Numbered from the stretch's first letter, positions 34,416-44,289 are shown. The stretch is DNA of 64,000 nt from Ureibacillus chungkukjangi (GCF_003217295.1 NZ_QJTJ01000016.1:22306-86305), one strand, 5' to 3'. Notes: generated by a model from the letters alone, not told the origin. Program-made: numbers and translations.

Positions 34416-35477
34416 TTATAGTGAAAGCGTTCGATTTTGTACATTTTCTATTTCTAGCTTTTTCAAACAATCCATCACTGTATCTCCAAATGACCTAACA
34501 TCCTCTAAATAGTCATAGCCTTCTGGTGAACCATAGCTATTAAACATACGAACTGCAACTATGTCTTCATCTGGTATGACCAACAGTGTCACGCCTGTAT
34601 ATCCAAGGATTTGAAAGGCTCCTTTTGGGACACTCGCACCAATCTCTGTTTTTGTTGCAGGTAAAGCCTTAACAAACCATAAAAAACCGTTTTGAGGGAG
34701 ATCTTTATCTATTGTTGAAGGACTTTGTAATGAAATAGCTAAATTTAGCAATTCTTTTGGTACTATCTGTTTCCCGTTAATATTTCCTTCTTTTAAATGT
34801 AAGTACCCCCAGAAAGCCAATTCCCTTGCAGAAACAAACATATTCATCCTGTCACCATCAGTACTTTTGTCGATGTTCCATTTCCTGTGCTGACCGTCCG
34901 TAAGAATAACATCTACAAGTTTTTCGTGTGAATTGCTATACCAACCAGTTTCTTTCAAACCTAATGGCTCAAAAACTTGTTCATGCAGGATATGAGAAAC
35001 TGTTTTTTGGGTAGTCCGGTTGACCAGTTCGGTTAGGGTATTTATATTGACTTGCCTATATGTCCAATTTTCACCGACTGGATATTCGCGGAAAATTTGC
35101 CCGTCTAATTCATTTAGACCATGTGTATGGGTTAATAAATGTCTTATTGTGGTATTCTCCCAGATTTCAGTATCAAGCTCTGGTAAATATTGAAGGACGT
35201 GATCATCTATACTCTGAATTTTGCCGGTAAAAATTGCGTAAGCTACTGCAAAACCAATATAGCTTTTTCGAACAGATGCTACGTGAAATTGGGTGTTTGC
35301 TTGAACAGTCCGTGCATCATTCTTATTGGATTGTTTACCCCAATACTCTTCAATGACAACTGTATCCTTATGAATAACAAATGTAGCAGCTCCTGAACAA
35401 ACGACTTGATTAGCGGTATTTTTTACATGCTCAACTATTGGAGTAAAATCATTATTACTTTTAAAATTTAGATTCAT
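34416..35477 (-). CDS. Serine hydrolase, beta-lactamase family (class C-like)
   Basis: Penicillin-binding-protein/AmpC-fold serine hydrolase (353 aa). The nucleophile motif is SVRK (about 70-73) in FHVASVRKSYIG, with LLTHTHGL and YRQVN, the likely position of the Tyr motif. No signal peptide is seen, so it may be a cytosolic esterase or peptidase rather than a lactamase. It starts 30 bases after the LysR gene on the same strand, so the two may be cotranscribed. Confidence 0.85.
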   Translation of the reverse strand: MNLNFKSNNDFTPIVEHVKNTANQVVCSGAATFVIHKDTVVIEEYWGKQSNKNDARTVQANTQFHVASVRKSYIGFAVAYAIFTGKIQSIDDHVLQYLPELDTEIWENTTIRHLLTHTHGLNELDGQIFREYPVGENWTYRQVNINTLTELVNRTTQKTVSHILHEQVFEPLGLKETGWYSNSHEKLVDVILTDGQHRKWNIDKSTDGDRMNMFVSARELAFWGYLHLKEGNINGKQIVPKELLNLAISLQSPSTIDKDLPQNGFLWFVKALPATKTEIGASVPKGAFQILGYTGVTLLVIPDEDIVAVRMFNSYGSPEGYDYLEDVRSFGDTVMDCLKKLEIENVQNRTLSL

Positions 35478-35507
35478 AGAATGCTCCTTTATTGATTTAA
35501 CTGCATT

Positions 35508-36395
35508 TTAAACTAGATAAGAAGATAGCAGCTTTTCTCTAATTAATAACGTTTTTTTATCGTTCAGCTTATATTGCATGTATATTTTTACTGATGGTAG
35601 CTCGAATTCTGTAAACGGTATGACATTAAACCGACCCTCCATCATCTCTCTACGAATAATAAGCTTGGGTAAAAAGGATATTCCCAGGCCATCCTTTATG
35701 AACCTTTTCACAATATAAGATTGAGGAATGGAAATCGGTTTTACATAATGAAAATGATTTTTGACTAATAGATTGATGCTGGGAAAGATGCTGGATATAT
35801 GATTTGTAAAGAAAGGATAAGTTCTAAAAAGCTCGTGGATATCAAAGTTGACACCTGTTTCATCATCATATTGATCTAGCGGCACCACGAACTCTAGCGG
35901 GCTAGTATGAATTAATTCATCCTGTATAAACTCACTATCACTTGGTGTCAACCCAATTCCGATATGCGCTTGTCCAGATTGCAATAAACTTCCTATTCTC
36001 TCAGATTCCACAACCATTAAGGTTACCTCATAGGATGGGTTTTCTATTATAAATTGATAGATTATCTGAGGTATAGTTGAATCAACCAGCATCGGTGAAA
36101 TCACAATAGTAAGCTTGACGTTTTTCTTTTCTGAAAACAATTTCAGGTTCTGCTTCCCTTGCTCAATTTTATTTAGGATTTCCTCTGCCTCAGTTAAAAA
36201 GAATTTCCCCTCTTCTGTTAAAGCGACCTTTCCACTCTCCCTTTTAAATAATTGAATTTGTAGGTAATCTTCTAATTGATGAATATGTACTGTTATTGAA
36301 GGCTGAGAAATATAAAGAAGTTCAGCGGCTTCTCGAAAGTTTTCAGTTTTACCAGCAACTACAAAGGATTTCAAACATTTTGTTTCCATTTTCAT
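35508..36395 (-). CDS. LysR-type transcriptional regulator
   Basis: LysR family regulator (295 aa). N-terminal winged helix-turn-helix (about 3-62: FVVAGKTENFREAAELLYIS then SITVHIHQLEDYL) and a periplasmic-binding-like effector domain (about 90-290). It is divergent from the DUF2332 gene across 104 bases and stands before the serine hydrolase gene. Such regulators usually control the divergent neighbour; the inducer is unknown. Confidence 0.93.
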   Translation of the reverse strand: MKMETKCLKSFVVAGKTENFREAAELLYISQPSITVHIHQLEDYLQIQLFKRESGKVALTEEGKFFLTEAEEILNKIEQGKQNLKLFSEKKNVKLTIVISPMLVDSTIPQIIYQFIIENPSYEVTLMVVESERIGSLLQSGQAHIGIGLTPSDSEFIQDELIHTSPLEFVVPLDQYDDETGVNFDIHELFRTYPFFTNHISSIFPSINLLVKNHFHYVKPISIPQSYIVKRFIKDGLGISFLPKLIIRREMMEGRFNVIPFTEFELPSVKIYMQYKLNDKKTLLIREKLLSSYLV

Positions 36396-36424
36396 CCCAC
36401 CAATTAAAAATCTTAATCGTAATA

Positions 36425-36440
36425 ATTAAAAAGTATTAAT
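36425..36440. promoter_or_regulatory. Possible LysR operator
   Basis: Inverted repeat ATTAA-N6-TTAAT in the LysR/DUF2332 intergenic space. It is AT-only, so chance is a real possibility. Confidence 0.3.
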
Positions 36441-36499
36441 TTTCATAATTTTACCAAAAGTATACACTTAACTTAATCAATCAACAAGGGGATGATGAA

Positions 36500-37522
36500 A
36501 TGGATGATTATAAAAAAAACTTTCAACAATTCGCCGACAAAGAAGCGAAAGGTAGTAGTGAGCTATATGCTTATTTGAGTATACGAGTTATCGAGGATTT
36601 GGAATTACTTGATATTATTGATAAAATTCCAGCTTCTCAGCCAAAACCAAATCTCTTTTTTGCATCTATTCAATATCTTCTAACGAAATCTGATGCTCCT
36701 TTGCGAAATTATTACCCGTCTTTAACTGAAAATCCCTTACCATTTGATGAGTGCTTTGAACCTTTTAAAGAATTCGTACTTACACATAAAGAACAGCTTC
36801 TTGACTTGTTTCATACAAAGCTAGTCCAAACAAATGAGGTGAGAAGAGCTGCCTATCTATACCCGACTTTTTTAGATATACAAAAGAATACGAACAAGCC
36901 TCTAACACTCATAGAAATCGGCACAAGTGCTGGGCTATTGCTTTGTTTAGATGCTTACAATTATGAATATAAAGAAGATAATCAATCATTTAGAGTAGAT
37001 AATTTCGATAATTCGATAACAATTCAATCTGAAAACAAAGGAGGAAATTTACCAAATACTATAAATGTAGACTTGAAAATAGAAAAGCGCATTGGAATTG
37101 ATTTAAATATTGTGGATTTAAGTAATAGAGAAGAATTCGAATGGATGCTTGCATTAATTTGGCCAGAGCACCAAGAAAGAAGGAAGCAGTTTGTGGCAGC
37201 CAGTAAAATTGCAAATGCAGTTGAAAAAGAAATGTATGAAGGAGACCTATTAGAACTATTACCGAATATTATTCAATCCAATTCACCTGAAAATCAAATT
37301 GTTTTGTTCCATACTCATGTTGCAAACCAATTTCCTGCACAGTTAAAAAATGACTTTAAAGCGTTATTAAATAAAATGAGTTACACACGCTCTATTTACC
37401 ATGTCTATAACAATATGTACGATTTAAATCTTCATCAGGAGCACCTTGAAAATGGCAAAGTCGTTTCAAAAAAGACATTTCTCAAACCGGATGGGCATGG
37501 AAGATGGTTTTATTGGAATTAA
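36500..37522 (+). CDS. DUF2332 family protein
   Basis: Protein of 340 aa that I place in DUF2332. Typical parts are the N-terminal FADKEAKGSSELY, a Pro-rich NYYPSL region, VRRAAYLYPTF, a glycine motif IEIGTSAGLLLCLDAY (about 139-154) that looks like a SAM-type nucleotide loop, and FHTHVANQFP near the end. Biochemical role unknown; the glycine loop suggests a methyltransferase-like fold (inference). AAGGGG precedes the ATG. Divergent from the LysR gene. Confidence 0.85.
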   Translation: MDDYKKNFQQFADKEAKGSSELYAYLSIRVIEDLELLDIIDKIPASQPKPNLFFASIQYLLTKSDAPLRNYYPSLTENPLPFDECFEPFKEFVLTHKEQLLDLFHTKLVQTNEVRRAAYLYPTFLDIQKNTNKPLTLIEIGTSAGLLLCLDAYNYEYKEDNQSFRVDNFDNSITIQSENKGGNLPNTINVDLKIEKRIGIDLNIVDLSNREEFEWMLALIWPEHQERRKQFVAASKIANAVEKEMYEGDLLELLPNIIQSNSPENQIVLFHTHVANQFPAQLKNDFKALLNKMSYTRSIYHVYNNMYDLNLHQEHLENGKVVSKKTFLKPDGHGRWFYWN

Positions 37523-37540
37523 ATTGATTTTTTCGTAAAT

Positions 37541-37574
37541 AAAAAGCGTATCACTAAATATAGAGATACGCTTT
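37541..37574 (+). terminator. Weak terminator after the DUF2332 gene
   Basis: Stem AAAGCGTATC with GATACGCTTT and a short T tract only. Confidence 0.6.
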
Positions 37575-37637
37575 CCTACTATAAAACTAGCTACTTAAAG
37601 GAGAATTCTAATATTCTTTCGGTCTTACTTCTTGTTC

Positions 37638-37865
37638 TTAGTCAGGCATGAAAGTAATTATTCCACTAAAAATAAGAAATATAGTTACTATCACTATGGC
37701 AGCAATATTGCCCCACTTAAACAGAGTCATTTGTAAATCTGAAAACTCGGGCTCTTCGCTATAACGCCATCTATCCATAAAAAGAATCATATCTTGCGGA
37801 TAATATAATCCGAAAATTGCAAAAGTATATATAGGTAATGAAAAAACGATTGCTAAATAAAGCAT
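37638..37865 (-). CDS. Small two-helix membrane protein
   Basis: A 75-residue protein with two hydrophobic helices (about 3-22 and 49-71) around a charged loop containing DRWRYSEEPEFSDLQ. The layout recalls small DUF6199-type membrane proteins, but I am not sure of the family. GGAG lies ten bases before the ATG. Single gene. Confidence 0.65.
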   Translation of the reverse strand: MLYLAIVFSLPIYTFAIFGLYYPQDMILFMDRWRYSEEPEFSDLQMTLFKWGNIAAIVIVTIFLIFSGIITFMPD

Positions 37866-37991
37866 AATAAGTCAGCTCCAAATTTTTCTAGTACTAGTAT
37901 TTACGAGCTATACATTTAAAAGTTTCAAATTTTTGTATATTTACAACAATAAAAATACAGATTATTTAGCTTTCTATTTTTTGAAAGGTCT

Positions 37992-38018
37992 AAAAAAAGT
38001 GTCAATTAGATGACACCT
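37992..38018 (-). terminator. Terminator of the yceG-telA operon
   Basis: Minus-strand stem GGTGTCA with TGACACT followed by seven T, directly after the telA-like stop. Confidence 0.8.
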
Positions 38019-39107
38019 TTACTTTGCGACTTTCTGTTCAAAACGTTTCTTTAAATCTGCTAATTTATTTGTACCCTCTGTTCGTTCTTCATTTGCTTTA
38101 CTATAAATATCTTTCACATCTTCAATCCCCTGGATAATCGTTCCCCAGGTCTTTTCAAGCGATTCTAATTGAATCAAGCTACCATTTGTTAATCGTGCCA
38201 TCGCTTTTTCTTGCAAGGCGGCATTATTAGCGTTTTTTAACAATAATTCATTTGTTTGAGCATCTAAAGTCTGCTGAGCTTTTTCAATCACCTGCTGACG
38301 TTTCAGTGCTACCGTTTGAGCTAGAGCCTGCTTGAATAATGGCAGAGTAATTATAAATGAAGTATTGATCTTTTGAACTAATTCGTCATTCCCCGTTTGT
38401 GTAAGTTTAATCATGGGAAGACTTTGCAGTGCAACATTTTCAGCTAGCTGTAAGTCGTATACCCGGTGGTCCAACATTTCTTTAGCCTGGACTAAGGATT
38501 GTAATTTTAACTGGTCTAACTGATTGCCAGATACCTTCGCCTTTTCTTCCCACTCAGGTATAAGCTTTGTTGATAATTCCTGAATAGCAATTTCTCCAGC
38601 TGCAATATATTTTTGAAGCTCCTCGTAATAGGCAAGATTATGATGGAACATTGTTTCTAACTGATCGTTTTCCTTTAGAATTTCAGCCTCATATTTCTTT
38701 AGAGTTATGCCAACTTGTTCGACATCCATTTGCATTGTTTCATATTTCTTAAAAATCGTTTCCATCGAGTTTTTCGCTTTCTTGAACAGCTTTTGAAAGA
38801 AACTAGGCTTTCTTTCCTTATCAAAATCATTTAAATCAAATTGATCCATGATTCTGCTAAGTCGTAAAGTTAGATCCTTAGCTTCTTCAATTTTAGCTCG
38901 CCGAATAGAATTTAAAATCATATCCGAAAATCTTGATATCTCTACAGTCGTTTTACTACCAAATGTGACGAGGGAATTCAGATTTTCGATATTTAATTGA
39001 CGACGAATAGCTTGTGTTTCAGGAGAGATTTTAACCTTTTTTAGAATCTCACTTGTTCTTTGCTCTAATTCATTTGGTAATTGAACCTTATAATTTTCTG
39101 CTTCCAT
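38019..39107 (-). CDS. yceH: TelA/YceH family protein (toxic anion resistance)
   Basis: TelA/KlaA family protein (362 aa), mostly alpha-helical and coiled-coil, named for tellurite resistance but of unproven mechanism. Family marks include ETQAIRRQLN, LVTFGSKTTVEISRFSD, QLDQLKLQSLVQAKEMLDHR and LTQTGNDELVQKIN. GGGAGG precedes the ATG. It follows a yceG-like gene by 34 bases, the same pair as in the B. subtilis yceCDEFGH stress operon, but no TerD-type gene is present here. Confidence 0.93.
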   Translation of the reverse strand: MEAENYKVQLPNELEQRTSEILKKVKISPETQAIRRQLNIENLNSLVTFGSKTTVEISRFSDMILNSIRRAKIEEAKDLTLRLSRIMDQFDLNDFDKERKPSFFQKLFKKAKNSMETIFKKYETMQMDVEQVGITLKKYEAEILKENDQLETMFHHNLAYYEELQKYIAAGEIAIQELSTKLIPEWEEKAKVSGNQLDQLKLQSLVQAKEMLDHRVYDLQLAENVALQSLPMIKLTQTGNDELVQKINTSFIITLPLFKQALAQTVALKRQQVIEKAQQTLDAQTNELLLKNANNAALQEKAMARLTNGSLIQLESLEKTWGTIIQGIEDVKDIYSKANEERTEGTNKLADLKKRFEQKVAK

Positions 39108-39141
39108 CTTCCTTCCTACCTCCCTTTGAGTTAGAAATGAA

Positions 39142-40764
39142 TTATCGTTTAAAGAATCTTTTTAAAAAGCCTGTTTTAGTTTTAGGAATATCATTTGGAA
39201 TTTCCAAGTCAAATTGAACAGCTGGTAACTGATGGATATCAAAATAGTTTCGGTTAATCCAAGCTTCAATATTATTGTAGTTTGTGGGTGTATAAATAAG
39301 AATATCTGCCCCTATCAAATTGAAATAACATAATAAGATAATGTCTGTTTCAGAAAAATTATCTGGCTTATTATCATAAATAACAATTTTAGGAACCTTA
39401 CCAGTAAAGTCGAATGACTCAACTAGCCTCAAAAAGTCTTTTTCCAATGTTATAACTGTCATTAGTATTTTGATTCTTAAATCATCATCCATCTCTTTCA
39501 AAAACATATCTGATTTAATTAACTCGTTCATCTTACTTACAACAAAGTCTTGTACAGTTTGATTTAAATATGCCAGCTTATATAACGGGTGCTTAAACAG
39601 CTTTTCCTTTTCAATCAATCCATTTGCATCGAAAACAAAGGAAGTAGAATACATTTCCTGCCTGCTATAAGTAATTGGTGTAAAATCTACTTTTTCTCTA
39701 AAAACAGTATTAACAGTTTCCTTCATTTCAAATAGTTCTTTCCAGTAGTCCTCTAATTGAGGATATGTTCCACTTACCTTGACAAACAAATTCGGAACAT
39801 AGACAATTTCATTCTTCACTTGAAATTCAGGTCTTATTTTTGCATCCTCATGCCATAAGATTTTCATTTCGTCATGAGTAGTTCTTAAAGTGATAGGCTT
39901 TGTTAAACCTGTTTCAAATTGCCTTGTTTTAAAAATCCCTACCTCTTCTCCATATAAGAAGCTTTCAATTTCCTCTTTTGCTTCATAGGTAACAGTTTTC
40001 TTTCGTACTCGTTTTGCCTCTTGAGGGAACGGTTTAATTGGGAAGCTGTTGGAGTAAACCATTCTTTTGGAGAACATATCGTTTGAATCAATTTGGGAAA
40101 ACCTCTGCTCTTTTGCTGGTTCTGTATGAATGTATAAAATATCAATGCCTAACAACGAAGCAAAGATTAAGAAATAAACCTCATGAGCTTTTATATCTCC
40201 ATAGAAAATGATTTTGGGTATATCCTTGTCTGGCTGACTGGTTGGATATAATTTTTCAATAATTCGCTGCAGCCAAATCAATATTTTAACAACGAAAGTC
40301 TCTACTTTTGATGTATTGAGGAAGGATTCATTTTTTAGAAATAAATCAAGAACCTGTAAAAAGGCTTTATGAATAACAGCATAATGACTATGCCCATAGA
40401 AAATACGTGAATTAAAAAATAGAGATAAGCCTTGCTTCCTAAGAGCTGTAGGATCTTGTGTTAAGGATTTCCCAATAAAATTTTTAAAATAGCTCATTTC
40501 ATTGTTTTGTGGTGTGAGAATTGAACCATCAAATCGAACATAACGCCCATATGCCGATAACTGTTCGTCTAATCGAAACAACTCATTTATATATATATTA
40601 AAATCGTTTTCTTCTTCGCCCTCTACCCCCAGTAAACGATAAAAATAAATTGGTATAACGGGTGTCTCTCCCCCGACATATCCAATCCTTTGTTCAACCG
40701 GGACTAATATATCCTCTAAGGGGTTTCTCGTCTCCTTCAAAGAAACAACAAAGTTTGAACTCAT
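39142..40764 (-). CDS. yceG: YceG family protein
   Basis: YceG-type protein of 540 aa, close to the length of B. subtilis YceG (about 537, from memory). Blocks such as ETPVIPIYFYRLLG, SGTYPQLEDYWKEL, PITYSRQEMYS and FDVHQLP-like FDIHQLPAVQFD fit the family, which accompanies TerD/TelA stress genes. Function unproven; published genome-context work links it to a metal or phage-stress response. Start at 40764 is chosen on family length and a nearby GGTGAG; an ATG 72 bases upstream has no ribosome site. First gene of a two-gene operon with telA. Confidence 0.85.
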   Translation of the reverse strand: MSSNFVVSLKETRNPLEDILVPVEQRIGYVGGETPVIPIYFYRLLGVEGEEENDFNIYINELFRLDEQLSAYGRYVRFDGSILTPQNNEMSYFKNFIGKSLTQDPTALRKQGLSLFFNSRIFYGHSHYAVIHKAFLQVLDLFLKNESFLNTSKVETFVVKILIWLQRIIEKLYPTSQPDKDIPKIIFYGDIKAHEVYFLIFASLLGIDILYIHTEPAKEQRFSQIDSNDMFSKRMVYSNSFPIKPFPQEAKRVRKKTVTYEAKEEIESFLYGEEVGIFKTRQFETGLTKPITLRTTHDEMKILWHEDAKIRPEFQVKNEIVYVPNLFVKVSGTYPQLEDYWKELFEMKETVNTVFREKVDFTPITYSRQEMYSTSFVFDANGLIEKEKLFKHPLYKLAYLNQTVQDFVVSKMNELIKSDMFLKEMDDDLRIKILMTVITLEKDFLRLVESFDFTGKVPKIVIYDNKPDNFSETDIILLCYFNLIGADILIYTPTNYNNIEAWINRNYFDIHQLPAVQFDLEIPNDIPKTKTGFLKRFFKR

Positions 40765-41108
40765 AAACTCACCATCTTTTGTATAGTTAACTTCAATTAT
40801 ACATCTTTTATCTATTGGAAGAGAGTGTTTATCCATATTTTCTCATTAATCTTTTATATGCTTGTTATAATTTGCAAACCATAGCATCAGTCATGTATTT
40901 TATAATACATTGTTTTTCTAAAAATTATTGAATTCAGTTCTAAAACTCATGCAAACACAATAAATTAGTAGAGTGGGCTTTCTATGTATTTTTATAAGTA
41001 CAATTTTTCGTTCAATTGTTTTGAGTAGGAATAATTCATAAATTCTCAACACTTTTTGCTATTGTTTCATAAGCGAAAGAAATATAATAGAGGTAATGGA
41101 GGTACGGT
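40765..41108. other. 344-base divergent region between yceG and the 464-residue gene
   Basis: No gene seen. It must carry both divergent promoters; no confident sites were picked. AT-rich throughout. Confidence 0.5.
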
Positions 41109-42503
41109 ATGCTTAAAATTAAACATATTGAATTTATAAAGACAGTTTATGATGAATCTCTTTCACATAACATATTCTCAATAGCTAATATTCAATTCTC
41201 CAACTATCCCCCAATCAACGGGGCTCTTTTGTATTGGAAGAAAAATACGTCTCGTTCAGATTTTACTCCTGAGGGTGATTTTAAATTTTTCTATGATATG
41301 TCCAATATTACATACTACGCTTCTGTAAAATTCCCTAAAAATATTAAGCTAACACGTGACCAAAGACAAGAATTAGCTTATATTTTGTTGGACGAGCGTG
41401 GATCAATTGGTACTTATAGCTTAAAAACTGATCCTAGCCGAAAAAGAAAATTCAGACCCCAAAAAGCATTGGAAAAGTTGAACTTCCCTATGGGCTTTGA
41501 TTTAAAATCAATCCCCTCTTATGTGGGACCAATCATTGATGAGATAGACTTGTCCCAATTGATAAAAGACAACGGTAATATGTCAGAAAAGTTCGTCCAT
41601 GATTATTGTTTTTGGCGATATAATTTAGTAAAGCTTCACCCGTCAGAGTTTGAGAAATTTTTGGACTATGTTGATTTTGCATATATTTGCTATGCTTGTG
41701 ACCAGTTAACTGAAGAATATTTAATTGAACATATAGATAAAGTAGATGTTTCTACCCTGCAATATAATTACCCTGTATTATCAAGGCTTTCTGCTTCCTT
41801 TAAGAATTATATTGTCGACGAATTAAGACGTCAAAATCTGAAAATAAATGATCATTTTGAGGAAGAAGTCGAGTTGTTTATTGAAGATGAAACGTATTTC
41901 AGTGAATACAGTACAATTCACTTACTTGACGAATATGAGGTTGAAGAAGAGGAAGAAAAGCAAGAGTATCATTTTTTTGAGTTTGATCGTGGTCAATATA
42001 AATGGCCTGGAAGTGAACACATGGTAAAAGGAATTCCCTCATTAGCTAGTCAAATATATGACGATATGGGCTATAAAAAACGAACAAATAAGGAAATGGA
42101 CGCTCACTTCGAGCAATATTCTGAACTACAAATTCAATTGATGAGTGCTGTATTAGAACCTCATTGGCTGCATCGCTACAGAAATAAAATCGATTGGCAA
42201 ATTGTTTGTAAATATAACGAACATTTAACAGACGATTTCTTAGTCTCACATGCTCAATTTATTGATTTTGAAGCACTTGGCAATAATTTATGGTGTGAGT
42301 TATCCGTGGGATTCATAAAAAAGTATTTAAAACACTTTAATCATCACCAGCCTATACCAATCATAATTCGCCATTTAACAGAGGAATTGTATATGAGTTA
42401 CAAGGATATGATTCAGGTTAATTCTGATTTATTATTCCAATATTATGATGCAGTTGGCAATTATGATGAATATGAACGTTTACTAGAGCTATTAAAAGAA
42501 TAA
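41109..42503 (+). CDS. Uncharacterised 464-residue protein with an internal repeat
   Basis: I do not recognise this gene. The protein is soluble, without signal peptide or membrane helix. About residues 187-240 and 358-412 are related: VDFAYICYACDQLTEEYLIE and IDWQIVCKYNEHLTDDFLVS align, and each is followed by a further L-S-x-x-[FI] segment (LSASFKNYIV, LSVGFIKKYL). An acidic stretch (about 270-290, EVEEEEEKQE) and a WPGSEH motif separate them. Helical-repeat proteins with such LT/LS..F motifs suggest a binding scaffold (inference). GGAGGT stands five bases before the ATG. It diverges from yceG-telA. Confidence 0.75.
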   Translation: MLKIKHIEFIKTVYDESLSHNIFSIANIQFSNYPPINGALLYWKKNTSRSDFTPEGDFKFFYDMSNITYYASVKFPKNIKLTRDQRQELAYILLDERGSIGTYSLKTDPSRKRKFRPQKALEKLNFPMGFDLKSIPSYVGPIIDEIDLSQLIKDNGNMSEKFVHDYCFWRYNLVKLHPSEFEKFLDYVDFAYICYACDQLTEEYLIEHIDKVDVSTLQYNYPVLSRLSASFKNYIVDELRRQNLKINDHFEEEVELFIEDETYFSEYSTIHLLDEYEVEEEEEKQEYHFFEFDRGQYKWPGSEHMVKGIPSLASQIYDDMGYKKRTNKEMDAHFEQYSELQIQLMSAVLEPHWLHRYRNKIDWQIVCKYNEHLTDDFLVSHAQFIDFEALGNNLWCELSVGFIKKYLKHFNHHQPIPIIIRHLTEELYMSYKDMIQVNSDLLFQYYDAVGNYDEYERLLELLKE

Positions 42504-42544
42504 AAGAGTATGCTGATTTCAAAATTCAACATACTCTTAACTAA

Positions 42545-42577
42545 TCAGGAATAGTTTTAAGGCTATTCCTGATTTTC
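42545..42577. terminator. Two-way terminator between convergent genes
   Basis: Perfect 10-bp stem TCAGGAATAG with CTATTCCTGA, then TTTTCTAT. A second inverted repeat, AAGAGTATG with CATACTCTT, lies just before it at 42504-42538. Confidence 0.8.
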
Positions 42578-44289
42578 TATTCTGATAATTCACTTTGCAT
42601 TTTCTTCGTTATATCAATAACATTTAAAGGTTTACTGAAATAATAACCTTGCACATACTCGCAATTATATTGTTTGAGGATTTCCATTTCCTCAATGGTT
42701 TCTACACCTTCTGCAACTACCTTTAACTTTAATGCATGGGCCAAGGCTATGATAGCTGCAACCATCGCTATACCTGATTCCCCTTCACTAATATTAACGA
42801 TAAAAGTTCGGTCTATTTTAAGCGTATCTACTGGGAATTCTTTCAAATAACCTAAAGAACTATAGCCTGTACCAAAATCGTCAATCGCTACCGTTAGCCC
42901 TAATTCTTTTACTTCCTGAATTTTATTTATGAGATCATCATTATAATCCATCATGCTCATCTCAGTTATCTCTATTTCAAGATGCTCTGGCTTCACCTTT
43001 GTCTCTTCCAGAATCTCAACAAGTCGAGCTACAAAATTAGGTTCTTTAAAATGTAAAGGAGAAATATTAACTGCAACCCTCAAATTAAAATTAAATTGCT
43101 TTTCCCATTCTTTAATTTGTATGGCAGTTGTTTTTAAAACCCATTCTCCAATTTCATTGATTAACCCACACTCTTCAGCAAAGGGAATAAAATCATTTGG
43201 AGGAATATGACCTAATTCCTCATCATTCCAACGCAAAAGGGCTTCCATCCCAATAAGTAGTTCAGTCTTCACATCCATTTTCGGCTGATAATGAATTTCT
43301 AATAGGCTTTCTCTTATAGCGTTGCGGAGCTTAGATTCTAATATCAGAATGTGGTCATTTTTCCCTTTCATGACCTTCTTGAAAATCTCATATTGATTTC
43401 CTTTTCTATTTTTCGCTACATACATTGCCATATCAGCATTTACTAGTAAGCTATCAACGTCATTACCGTGTTTAGGGAAAATACTTATTCCAATGCTAAT
43501 CGTCGAATAAAATTCATATTTGTTAAAGACATATGGCTGTTCAAACATTTTCATGAGCTTTGTCGCCATTTCTGACAAAATACTAATATCTTCAAGTAGA
43601 AATACAAATTCGTCTCCATTCAATCGATAAAAGGAATTGCCAGTCTTATCAATAGATTTAAAACGTTGTGCAACTTCAATTAAAAATAAATCCCCGACAT
43701 TGTGCCCAAGTGCATCATTAATATGACGGAATCTATTAATATCTATGAAGAATAGGGCAAATTTTGATTGATTTTCTTTACTTTTTTCAATTAACATATT
43801 TAACTTTTGCGATAGATATCTACGGTTTGGTAAACCAGTTAACACATCATGATTTGCAAAATGGGTTAACATTTGTATGTTTTTTTGTTCAGTAATATCT
43901 GTTCGAATAGATATATATTGCTTTGGTTTCCCCATTTCATTTAAGAAAGGAACTATCGTTGTCTGAACCCAATAAAGTGAACCGTCTTTTGCGCGGTTAC
44001 AGATCTCACCATTCCACGTTTGACCACTACCTATTGTTTTCCACATAGTTTTAAAGAATTCTTTTGTATGAAATTTAGAATTTAAAATGCGATGATTTTG
44101 ACCAATTAATTCTTCTCGCCTATATTTTGAGATTTCACAGAACCGATCATTTACAGCAGTTATTATCCCCTTTGAATCTGTTACTGCCATAATAACGGCT
44201 TCATCAATTGCTGTCTTTATATCTTGTAATTCTTCATATGTATGCTCCATGAGTGAGGTTTCTGTTGACTGAATATCTTTATTTATCAT
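42577..44289 (-). CDS. PAS-GGDEF-EAL protein, probable c-di-GMP phosphodiesterase
   Basis: Cytosolic signalling protein of 570 aa. A PAS domain (about 25-140, with DRFCEISKYRREELIG and a PAC end in ISIRTDITEQ) is followed by a GGDEF domain (about 145-310) and an EAL domain (about 325-565). The cyclase motif is NGDEF (224-228) instead of GGDEF and there is no RxxD site, so cyclase activity is doubtful. EAL (349-351), EITEMSMM, DDFGTGYSS and VAEGVET are intact, so it should break down c-di-GMP. Start at 44289 behind GGAGGG; a frame six codons longer lacks a site. Counterpart of the enzyme at 258-2330. Confidence 0.92.
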   Translation of the reverse strand: MINKDIQSTETSLMEHTYEELQDIKTAIDEAVIMAVTDSKGIITAVNDRFCEISKYRREELIGQNHRILNSKFHTKEFFKTMWKTIGSGQTWNGEICNRAKDGSLYWVQTTIVPFLNEMGKPKQYISIRTDITEQKNIQMLTHFANHDVLTGLPNRRYLSQKLNMLIEKSKENQSKFALFFIDINRFRHINDALGHNVGDLFLIEVAQRFKSIDKTGNSFYRLNGDEFVFLLEDISILSEMATKLMKMFEQPYVFNKYEFYSTISIGISIFPKHGNDVDSLLVNADMAMYVAKNRKGNQYEIFKKVMKGKNDHILILESKLRNAIRESLLEIHYQPKMDVKTELLIGMEALLRWNDEELGHIPPNDFIPFAEECGLINEIGEWVLKTTAIQIKEWEKQFNFNLRVAVNISPLHFKEPNFVARLVEILEETKVKPEHLEIEITEMSMMDYNDDLINKIQEVKELGLTVAIDDFGTGYSSLGYLKEFPVDTLKIDRTFIVNISEGESGIAMVAAIIALAHALKLKVVAEGVETIEEMEILKQYNCEYVQGYYFSKPLNVIDITKKMQSELSE

